From: an uncultured Clostridia bacterium
GTDB lineage: Bacteria; Bacillota; Clostridia; Peptostreptococcales; Anaerovoracaceae
Direction of reading: 5' to 3'
NCBI GenBank assembly: GCA_934277495.1
Contig: CAKQUI010000003.1
Coordinates: 1 to 39,508, forward strand
DNA: 39,508 bases
Shown here: positions 32,664-39,508 of the stretch, piece after piece
How the letters are laid out: every line of letters begins with the position of its first letter
Position numbering within the stretch: position 1 is the stretch's first letter
Notes under the pieces: model-generated
Seen by the model: only the letters and a program-made list of their open reading frames with translations
Database searches by the model: none
Told to the model about the DNA's origin: nothing
Translations under genes and position numbers: made by a program

Positions 32664-34649
32664 ATGGAAAAACTCAAGAATTTTTATACAAAATATATAA
32701 GACACTATATAACGATACTTTTTTTACTGGCTATAGTAATAAATTTCGTCATCGAACTGCTGGCGAGACATTCTCTGGTGCTTACAGTGAAATTCCTTTT
32801 CGGACATCCTGTAGTTTATTTCTGCAATGTGTTCATCATCTTTGCAGTGATATCGCTGGCGATGTTCTTCCGGCGGCGGATATTTGCAACGTGCATGTTT
32901 TCGATGCTGTGGCTCCTGCTGGGAGTGATAAACGGCGTGATACTGTTGAACCGGATGACGCCCTTCACCGTAAAGGACATCAGCAACCTTGGGGACGGAC
33001 TTTCACTGGTCAGCAACTATTTTTCAGTCAAGACCATGATAATAGCTGTTGTGGTGGCTGCTGCCGTCATCTTCGGCATCATCATGCTTTTCAGGAAACT
33101 GCCTAAGATGATGGAGAAGGTCAGATACAGGAGAGCCATCGCTGTGGTCATGATACTGTGGGTAGGCACTTTCAGTCTGATATACGGAGCTATGAAAGTC
33201 GGCACACTGGACACTTTCTTCGGTAATCTGGCGTACGCCTACAGGGACAACGGAGTTCCGTACAGCTTCCTTGTCACATGGGTAAGAACAGGCATCATCA
33301 AGCCAAAGGACTACTCTGCAGAGAAAGTCGAGAACATATTCAGCAAGGGAGAGCTCGGCAAGGATAAGGTATACACTCCTGAAAAAGACGATGATACAGA
33401 CGTAAAGAAAAAACCGAACATAATATATCTTCAGCTGGAATCTTTCATAGACCCTACAGAAGTCAAGAACGTGAAGTTTTCAAAAGACCCTGTACCGAAC
33501 TACAGGAAACTGATGAAAGAATATTCCTCCGGATATCTGACGGTACCGGCTGTCGGTGCAGGTACTGCCAACGTCGAGTTCGAAGTTATGACGGGCATGA
33601 GCGTCAAGTTCTTCGGTCCGGGAGAGTATCCGTACAAGAGCGTGCTGAAGAATACGGTCTGCGAAGCTGCGCCGTACGACATGAAGACTATGGGATATTC
33701 GACCCACGCCATACACAATCACAGAGGTGCATTCTACTACAGAAACAAAGTATTCGCCAACATCGGTTTCGATACGTTCACATGTCTGGAATACATGAAC
33801 AATGTCGTGAAGACTCCGAAAAACTGGGCAAAGGACGGCATACTTACGGAGCAGATACTGGATGCGCTGAACAGCACCAAAGGCTCGGACTACATCTACA
33901 CGATATCTGTGCAGGGACACGGCAAGTATCCTACGGAGCAGGTGCTGGAGCATCCGGCTGTAGAGGTGACGAAGGCCGAAAACGAAACGCAGAAATGGCA
34001 GTATGAATACTACGCCAACCAGGTATATGAGATGGATCTTTTCGTCAAGGAGCTGACAGACACATTGTCCAGCTACGATGAAGATGTTGTGCTTGTGATG
34101 TACGGAGACCATCTGCCTGCACTGGATATGACGGAAGACGACATGAAGAACGGTTCTCTGTACCAGACGGAGTACATCATCTGGAACAATTTCGGTATGG
34201 AGAAAGAGGATATGAACATATCCACATACCAGCTCAACGCTGAGGTGCTGAAGCGTCTTGGCATGTCGCCTGGCGTTATGCCTAAATACCATCAGAACTA
34301 CAGCGGCAGCGCAAATTATCTCGAAAATCTCGAAGTACTTTCCTATGACATGCTCTATGGAAAGAACTATATATACGGCGGTAAAAAGCCTTTCAAAAAG
34401 ACAGACCTGCAGATGGGCGTGAAGCCTATCAAGATAAATGAAGTCGTGCAGATAGGCGAAGACTACTATATCAAAGGCGAGAACTTTACAGAATACAGCA
34501 AGATATCTCTTGACGGCAAGGCGCTCAAGACCGTTTACCTGGGCCCTAATATACTGGCGCTCAACGAAAAGGTGGATCCTGAAGACGCCAGCAGGATGAA
34601 GGTCAGCCAGGTGGAGAAGAACAAAGAGGTACTGAGCACCACAGAATAA
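32664..34649 (+). CDS. LtaS-type sulfatase-family transferase with C-terminal beta domain
   Basis: The 661-aa protein has an N-terminal membrane part with about five helices (about 15-35, 50-68, 75-95, 122-143, 160-176) and an extracellular alkaline-phosphatase-like domain (about 250-570). The metal and catalytic residues are present: E259 (L-Q-L-E-S-F), T301 in G-A-G-T-A-N-V-E, and the Y-G-D-H-L-P motif. These make it an LTA-synthase-family enzyme moving a glycerol-phosphate-type group. An extra C-terminal domain (about 585-661: Y-Y-I-K-G-E-N-F, S-L-D-G-K-A-L) looks like a small IPT/TIG-like beta domain. Substrate is unknown. It starts 18 bases after rsmA. Confidence 0.9.
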   Translation: MEKLKNFYTKYIRHYITILFLLAIVINFVIELLARHSLVLTVKFLFGHPVVYFCNVFIIFAVISLAMFFRRRIFATCMFSMLWLLLGVINGVILLNRMTPFTVKDISNLGDGLSLVSNYFSVKTMIIAVVVAAAVIFGIIMLFRKLPKMMEKVRYRRAIAVVMILWVGTFSLIYGAMKVGTLDTFFGNLAYAYRDNGVPYSFLVTWVRTGIIKPKDYSAEKVENIFSKGELGKDKVYTPEKDDDTDVKKKPNIIYLQLESFIDPTEVKNVKFSKDPVPNYRKLMKEYSSGYLTVPAVGAGTANVEFEVMTGMSVKFFGPGEYPYKSVLKNTVCEAAPYDMKTMGYSTHAIHNHRGAFYYRNKVFANIGFDTFTCLEYMNNVVKTPKNWAKDGILTEQILDALNSTKGSDYIYTISVQGHGKYPTEQVLEHPAVEVTKAENETQKWQYEYYANQVYEMDLFVKELTDTLSSYDEDVVLVMYGDHLPALDMTEDDMKNGSLYQTEYIIWNNFGMEKEDMNISTYQLNAEVLKRLGMSPGVMPKYHQNYSGSANYLENLEVLSYDMLYGKNYIYGGKKPFKKTDLQMGVKPIKINEVVQIGEDYYIKGENFTEYSKISLDGKALKTVYLGPNILALNEKVDPEDASRMKVSQVEKNKEVLSTTE

Positions 34650-34720
34650 AAGCAGTATACATCATGCAGATGATACGATAAATGATAAGGCAAAACTCAT
34701 AAGAGGGAGAAGTAATTATT

Positions 34721-36484
34721 ATGGCGAAAAAAATAATGCTGGGCAACGAAGCGTTTGCAAGAGGTGCCTGGGAAGCAGGAGTGAAAGTGATTTCGTCGTA
34801 TCCGGGGACACCGAGTACGGAGGTCACTGAGACGGCTGCCCGTTTCGATGAGATACACGTCGAATGGGCGCCTAACGAAAAAGTCGGTGTAGAGGTGGCT
34901 ATGGGAGCATCCATAGGAGGAGTGCGTTCCCTTTCATGTATGAAGCATGTAGGTCTGAATGTCGCAGCAGACCCGTTCTTTACAGCAGCTTACACTGGCG
35001 TGACAGGTGGAGCTGTAGTGCTGGTGGCAGATGACAACGGATGCCACTCCAGCCAGAACGAGCAGGATTCCAGATACTACGGCAGGAGCGCAGGAGTGCC
35101 TGTGCTGGAACCGTCCACATCACAGGAATGTAAAGATTACATGAAACTGGCTTACGAGATAAGCGAGAAGTACGACACAGTCGTGCTGATGCGTTCAAAT
35201 ACGAGAGTTTCCCACTCAAGAGGCATAGTCGAGATGGGCGAAAGGATCGAGCGTGAAAGGATCCCGTACAAGAAGAACGTCCAGAAATATGTAGCTATGC
35301 CTGCAATGGCAAGAAAGCTCCATATCGCTCAGGAAAAGAGACTGGCGCAGCTGGAAGCTGATTCTGCAACATCACCGCTGAATACAGTAGAGATGGCCGA
35401 CACATCCATCGGTATCATCACCAGCGGCATATGCTACCAGTATGTCAGAGAGGCGCTGCCTGATGTAAGCGTGCTCAAGATGGGAATGATCAATCCGATG
35501 CCGAAAGGCCTCATAAAAGACTTTGCATCAAAAGTCGACAAGCTCTATGTCATCGAGGAGGGAGATCCGTTCTTCGAAGAGCAGATAAGAGCTATGGGTA
35601 TCCAGGTCGCAGGCGGCAAGGATATGTTCACTATCCAGGGCGAATACACAGCAAATATGATAAAAGAAGCTTTCGGCAGACCTGTCTGCGATGATGAAGT
35701 CTGTCCTGCAGACCAGGCGCTCGAAGCAGAAGCAGCGTCGGCTCCCGGCAGACCGCCGCTCCTTTGTGCAGGATGTCCGCACAGAGGTCTTTTCCACGTG
35801 CTCCACAAGCTCAAGAAGACTGTACTGGGCGATATCGGATGCTACACACTGTCAGCGCTGCCGCCGATGTCCACTATAGATGCATGTCTCTGCATGGGAG
35901 CTTCCATAACCATGGCTCATGGTTTCGAAAAAGCCACAGGCAGCAGCAAGGACGTCGTAGCGGTATTAGGCGATTCGACATTCTTCCATTCAGGTATCAC
36001 AGGTCTTGTGAACATGAACTACAACGGAGCGAAGGGCACTGTCATAATCCTCGACAACAGGATCACAGGCATGACAGGACACCAGAACAATCCGTCCACA
36101 GGAAAGAATGCCAAGGGACAGGAAGCGCCTGCCATCGACATCGCTACACTTTGCAAAGCGTGCGGAGTGAAGCATGTAGTCGAGATAGACCCGTTCGAAG
36201 TTAAGGATCTGGAAAAGATCGTAAAAGAAGAAACAGAGAGAGATGAACTTTCCGTTATCATAACAAAGAGACCGTGCGCACTTATCGTGAAACAGCCGAA
36301 CATACCGTATGCTGTCAGCGACAAATGTAAAAACTGCAGGCTCTGCATGGATATAGGATGTCCTGCTATAGAGCTGAAGGACGGCAAACCGTATATCGTA
36401 AGAGAACGATGCGTAGGATGCGGTCTCTGCGAGAAGATATGTCATTTCGGATGTATCAGCATCACCGGGAAGGAGGACAGATAA
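34721..36484 (+). CDS. iorA: Indolepyruvate:ferredoxin oxidoreductase, alpha subunit
   Basis: The 587-aa protein has the IorA layout: the pyrimidine-binding half at the start (Y-P-G-T-P-S-T-E-V-T-E near 28-38), a middle domain, the TPP-binding half with C-A-G-C-P-H-R-G and G-D-S-T-F-F-H-S-G, and two [4Fe-4S] ferredoxin motifs at the end (C-K-N-C-R-L-C, C-V-G-C-G-L-C-E-K-I-C). With IorB it oxidises indolepyruvate, phenylpyruvate or hydroxyphenylpyruvate to the aryl-acetyl-CoA, reducing ferredoxin. It heads the ior-paaK-ACT cluster and overlaps none of its neighbours. Confidence 0.97.
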   Translation: MAKKIMLGNEAFARGAWEAGVKVISSYPGTPSTEVTETAARFDEIHVEWAPNEKVGVEVAMGASIGGVRSLSCMKHVGLNVAADPFFTAAYTGVTGGAVVLVADDNGCHSSQNEQDSRYYGRSAGVPVLEPSTSQECKDYMKLAYEISEKYDTVVLMRSNTRVSHSRGIVEMGERIERERIPYKKNVQKYVAMPAMARKLHIAQEKRLAQLEADSATSPLNTVEMADTSIGIITSGICYQYVREALPDVSVLKMGMINPMPKGLIKDFASKVDKLYVIEEGDPFFEEQIRAMGIQVAGGKDMFTIQGEYTANMIKEAFGRPVCDDEVCPADQALEAEAASAPGRPPLLCAGCPHRGLFHVLHKLKKTVLGDIGCYTLSALPPMSTIDACLCMGASITMAHGFEKATGSSKDVVAVLGDSTFFHSGITGLVNMNYNGAKGTVIILDNRITGMTGHQNNPSTGKNAKGQEAPAIDIATLCKACGVKHVVEIDPFEVKDLEKIVKEETERDELSVIITKRPCALIVKQPNIPYAVSDKCKNCRLCMDIGCPAIELKDGKPYIVRERCVGCGLCEKICHFGCISITGKEDR

Positions 36485-37060
36485 ATGAAATCGACTAATA
36501 TACTCATCGTAGGAGTAGGTGGTCAGGGAACCCTCCTTGCAAGCGTGCTGCTGGGCAATCTGGCACTGGAAAAGGGTTACGACGTGAAGCTTTCTGAGGT
36601 CCACGGCATGGCTCAGAGAGGCGGCAGCGTAGTGACTCATGTGAAGATCAGCGAAGGTACAGTAAGTTCGCCTATCATCGAAAAGGGCGATGCTGACGTC
36701 ATCATAGCTTTCGAAGAGCTGGAAGCATTCAGATGGCTCCCTTATCTGAAAAAAGGCGGCAGTATGTATGTCAATACACAGCAGATACTCCCGATGCCTG
36801 TCATCATGGGAGATGCAGAGTATCCTGAAGACATCATCAGTAAACTCAGCGAAAAGGCCGGTTCAGTCAAAGCCTTCGACGCTCTTTCCATAGCAGAGGA
36901 GTGCGGCAGCAGCAAGGCAGTGAACGTGGTGCTCCTGGGAGCAGCGTCAAACGACCTGCCTTTCGATGAGGCTTCATGGATAGACGTGATCGAAAAGAAC
37001 GTCAAGCCTAAATTCATAGATCTGAACAAGGACGCATTTGCGAAAGGCCGCAAAGCGTAA
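36485..37060 (+). CDS. iorB: Indolepyruvate:ferredoxin oxidoreductase, beta subunit
   Basis: The 191-aa protein starts on the base after the iorA stop. It carries G-V-G-G-Q-G-T-L-L-A-S near the start and the M-A-Q-R-G-G-S-V-V-T-H motif of the gamma-domain family. It pairs with IorA to form the enzyme. GGAAGGAGG just before the iorA stop gives the site. Confidence 0.97.
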   Translation: MKSTNILIVGVGGQGTLLASVLLGNLALEKGYDVKLSEVHGMAQRGGSVVTHVKISEGTVSSPIIEKGDADVIIAFEELEAFRWLPYLKKGGSMYVNTQQILPMPVIMGDAEYPEDIISKLSEKAGSVKAFDALSIAEECGSSKAVNVVLLGAASNDLPFDEASWIDVIEKNVKPKFIDLNKDAFAKGRKA

Positions 37061-37125
37061 CTTTTGAAAGATATAACAGGGGCGATTGAGAAAGAATCGA
37101 TACGATAAAAGAAGAAAGGAATCCG

Positions 37126-38433
37126 TTGCAGAAAATGATTTGGAACAAAGAAATGGAATGTGCGGACCGCAGCACCATGCGGGTCCTGCAGCTCAAGAAA
37201 CTCAAGGCAACAGTAAAACATGCTTACGACAATGTAGAACACTACCGTAAAAAGATGGACGAAGCAGGCGTGATGCCTGAAGATATCCAGTCACTGGACG
37301 ACATAACAAAACTGCCGTTCGTGACAAAAGAGGATATCGCTGCGAATTACCCTACAGGACTCTTTGCAATGCCTATGAAAGACATCGTGAGAGTACACGC
37401 ATCATCAGGGACCACAGGCAAGCCTAAGATCGTAGGATATACGAGGAATGATCTGGATATGTGGGGCGAATGTGTTGCGAGAGGCCTCAGCATGGCAGGA
37501 GCTGACAAGGACTCAGTCGTTCACGTTTCGTACGGATACGGACTTTTCACAGGCGGACTGGGAGCTCATATCGGTGCAGAGACCATCGGTGCTACAGTTA
37601 TCCCGATGAGTTCAGGCAACACTCAGAAACAGGTCACTTTCATGCACGATATGAAGAGTACTATCCTCTGCTGTACACCGTCATATGCACTGACTCTGGC
37701 AGAAGGCGTGAAGAAGTTCGGATATACGAAGGATGATCTTCACCTCAAGGCTGGCGTGTTCGGTGCAGAACCGTGGACACAGGCTATGAGAGACGAGATC
37801 GAAAAGTCCCTGGGCATCAAGGCTCACGACATCTACGGTCTTTCAGAGATCATGGGACCTGGAGTGTCCATGAGCTGCGACGAGAACGCAGGTATGCACG
37901 TTCAGGAAGACTATTTCTATGTAGAGGTCATAGATCCTGATACACTGCAGCCTGTACCTGACGGCGAAAAGGGCGAGCTGGTCATCACTACCCTCGGCAA
38001 GGAAGGTATGCCGATGATCCGTTACAGGACAAGAGACATCTGCTACCTGATGAGAGAAAAGTGCGGATGCGGCAGAACGACTGTAAGGATGAGCCGTGTA
38101 TTCGGACGTACAGACGATATGCTCATCATCAGAGGCGTCAATGTATTCCCTTCACAGATAGAGACTGTAATTGCAGAGTTCAGTGAACTTACGATGAACT
38201 ACAAGCTCTATGTAGGCAGAGAAAACAACACAGACACATTCGAACTGGCAGTAGAACTGGCAGAAAATCTGGAAATAGACGATATCGCTTTCGTAGAAGG
38301 TCTGAGAGGCAGACTCGACCACGCCCTCAGAGATATGCTGGGTATCGGATGCAAAGTGAGATTCCTCAGTGCAGGAACACTGCCGAGAAGCGAAGGCAAG
38401 GCTGTAAGAGTCGAAGATACGAGAAATCTGTAG
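37126..38433 (+). CDS. paaK: Phenylacetate-CoA ligase (PaaK-like)
   Basis: The 435-aa protein matches the PaaK family: H-A-S-S-G-T-T-G-K-P-K (ATP-binding loop, about 88-98), Y-G-L-S-E-I-M-G-P-G, and R-Y-R-T-R-D-I and T-D-D-M-L-I-I-R-G-V-N-V-F-P in the C-domain. It forms aryl-acetyl-CoA from the acid with ATP, or may run in reverse after IorAB. Two starts are possible: TTG at 37126 (AAAGGA five bases upstream) and ATG at 37135 (14 bases). The TTG has the better spacing. Confidence 0.95.
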   Translation: MQKMIWNKEMECADRSTMRVLQLKKLKATVKHAYDNVEHYRKKMDEAGVMPEDIQSLDDITKLPFVTKEDIAANYPTGLFAMPMKDIVRVHASSGTTGKPKIVGYTRNDLDMWGECVARGLSMAGADKDSVVHVSYGYGLFTGGLGAHIGAETIGATVIPMSSGNTQKQVTFMHDMKSTILCCTPSYALTLAEGVKKFGYTKDDLHLKAGVFGAEPWTQAMRDEIEKSLGIKAHDIYGLSEIMGPGVSMSCDENAGMHVQEDYFYVEVIDPDTLQPVPDGEKGELVITTLGKEGMPMIRYRTRDICYLMREKCGCGRTTVRMSRVFGRTDDMLIIRGVNVFPSQIETVIAEFSELTMNYKLYVGRENNTDTFELAVELAENLEIDDIAFVEGLRGRLDHALRDMLGIGCKVRFLSAGTLPRSEGKAVRVEDTRNL

Positions 38434-38451
38434 GCGAGGAGGTACGTAGAT

Positions 38452-38886
38452 ATGTTATTGAAACAGGTATCGGTATATGTAGAAAACACTACCGGAAGAT
38501 TAGCAGAACTGACACACATACTGGCTGAGAAGGGAATAGACTTCAGAGCCTGCAACATAGCTGAAACAGTTGATTTCGGCATACTTAGATTCATCGTGCC
38601 TGACCCTGAGGAGGCTACAGGCGTGCTGAAACAGCACGGATTCATCGCCAGCGTCACAGAAGTCATCGCAGTGGAGATCGAAGACAAGCCGGGCGGACTG
38701 GACCATGTGCTGGGCTTCCTCTCAGACGCAGGCATAGCTGTGAAATATCTTTACTCGACTATAACTTCTGATTCTGCAGACGAAGAAAAAGCCATCATCG
38801 TAATGAAAGTAGACGATATAAATGGTGCCATAGGTGTTCTCAGCAGGAACGGAGTGAAACTCTACGGTACGGCAGACCTGGCATAA
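38452..38886 (+). CDS. ACT-domain protein of the ior/paaK cluster
   Basis: The 144-aa protein consists of two ACT domains (about 1-68 and 70-142: V-S-V-Y-V-E-N-T-T-G-R-L and V-E-I-E-D-K-P-G-G-L). Such small double-ACT proteins are typical next to paaK/ior genes and probably sense an amino acid or aryl acid. It begins 18 bases after paaK with GAGGAGG. Confidence 0.9.
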   Translation: MLLKQVSVYVENTTGRLAELTHILAEKGIDFRACNIAETVDFGILRFIVPDPEEATGVLKQHGFIASVTEVIAVEIEDKPGGLDHVLGFLSDAGIAVKYLYSTITSDSADEEKAIIVMKVDDINGAIGVLSRNGVKLYGTADLA

Positions 38887-38919
38887 CTCTGCCGGCCGTT
38901 ATGATGGGAAAGAGGTATT

Positions 38920-39508
38920 ATGTCAAAAAAAAGAAAGCCGAAGAGACAGCCAATGGGGCTTGGCAGGAAGATACTGCTGATGATATGCCTCATCGTGTTC
39001 GTCGGTTCAGCCGGCGTCATACTGGATTATGTCCTGAAGGGCCTCAGAGAGCAGAATGCTCTGGATAAGGTAGGCGAGCTGAGATCCGATACGAGGGAGG
39101 ATCTTGTGACGGACAAAGGTACTGTCATAGGCAAGTACGCCGACCTTTATCTGAAAAACAAGGATCTCATCGGATGGGTGACTGTCGACGGCACCAGGAT
39201 AGATTATCCGGTGATGCAGACTCAGGACGATCCGGAGTTTTACCTGCACAGGAACTTCGACAAGGAATATACGGCATCGGGCACGCCTTTTATGGATGCT
39301 CTCAGCGATATATTCGTGCCGACGTCCAATTTCCTTGTATACGGACACCATATGAAGAACGGTACGATGTTCAAAGACCTGCTGAAGTACGATGACAAGG
39401 AGTTCTACCAGAAACACAGGACCTTCAGGTTCGATACGATATACAAGGGCGGACAGGGGACTTATCAGGTGATAGCAGCAGGATATTCGAAGATATATCC
39501 GGAAAGCT
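38920..39508 (+). CDS. Class B sortase, 3' end outside the window
   Basis: The visible 196 residues start with a basic head and one transmembrane helix (about 18-38). The sortase fold follows (L-I-G-W-V-T-V-D-G-T, then D-Y-P-V-M-Q-T). The catalytic His is in V-Y-G-H-H-M-K-N-G-T-M-F (about 145-156). The catalytic Cys and Arg lie beyond the right edge. Class B sortases fix surface proteins, often iron-uptake or pilus-type, to the wall; no substrate with a sorting signal is in the window. AGAGG lies before the ATG. Confidence 0.9.
   Translation, partial: MSKKRKPKRQPMGLGRKILLMICLIVFVGSAGVILDYVLKGLREQNALDKVGELRSDTREDLVTDKGTVIGKYADLYLKNKDLIGWVTVDGTRIDYPVMQTQDDPEFYLHRNFDKEYTASGTPFMDALSDIFVPTSNFLVYGHHMKNGTMFKDLLKYDDKEFYQKHRTFRFDTIYKGGQGTYQVIAAGYSKIYPES

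Noticed and set aside
33480..34292. A 270-codon minus-strand frame within the LtaS-like gene
   Set aside because: It is antisense to a well-supported catalytic domain and shows no family text.

Overview
The window looks like a chromosomal segment of a spore-forming, anaerobic, low-to-mid-GC Firmicute in the Clostridia. The best guess is the Clostridiales Family XIII / Anaerovoracaceae neighbourhood. This rests on yabP-yabQ-divIC (endospore formers), the Bacillus-like block yybS-gdpP-rplI-dnaB(helicase)-dnaD, a ferredoxin-dependent indolepyruvate oxidoreductase with an associated aryl-CoA ligase (amino-acid fermentation), a class B sortase, and near-universal purine-rich ribosome binding sites. 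Taxonomy is inference only. Ile-ATA and Arg-AGA/AGG codons are very common in most genes.

Layout. 1-2403 (minus): start of an off-window gene, a terminator, an Ig-domain membrane protein, tadA, and an uncharacterised 307-aa protein. 2492-3130: CvpA-like membrane protein. 3193-5112 (minus): a helix-turn-helix / AAA-ATPase-like / PD-(D/E)XK protein with a promoter overlapped by repeated operator-like sequences. 5286-7449: four AT-richer small genes, some resembling immunity proteins of polymorphic-toxin systems. 7668-9209 (minus): HtrA protease. 9463-12481: hslO (Hsp33), DUF1934, a 30-aa membrane protein, and DUF1846. 12646-15228: AEC transporter, a degenerate shikimate-kinase-like protein (minus), and a nucleotidyltransferase. 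15241-16584: an AT-rich insert with two exported or anchored unknown proteins, bounded by an 81-bp direct repeat of the nucleotidyltransferase 3' end. 16763-18186: glucosaminidase (minus) and a divergent exported protein. 18327-19366: rpsF-ssb-rpsR. 19499-21292: BspA-type LRR surface protein. 21557-29904: DUF2232/YybS, a soluble GdpP-like phosphodiesterase, rplI, replicative helicase, DnaD fused to a helicase-loader N-terminal domain, and an unusual M23 peptidase. 30049-32645: yabP, yabQ, divIC, rnmV, rsmA/ksgA. 32664-34649: LtaS-type sulfatase. 34721-38886: iorA-iorB-paaK-ACT. 38920-end: sortase B, cut by the window edge.

How genes work together. The ior/paaK/ACT cluster makes and interconverts aryl-acetyl-CoA from aromatic amino acids. 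The rpsF and rplI blocks couple translation with replication genes. yabP/yabQ/divIC and rnmV/ksgA are conserved sporulation/division and rRNA-maturation neighbourhoods. HtrA, glucosaminidase, M23 peptidase, LtaS-like enzyme and sortase serve the envelope.

The least explained parts are the repeat-bounded insert (15157-16665), the HTH-ATPase-nuclease with its operator plus the adjoining immunity-like genes (3193-7449), the DnaD/loader chimera, and several atypical translation starts. No gene-free stretch exceeds 300 bases. All statements come from reading the sequence; no database search was run.
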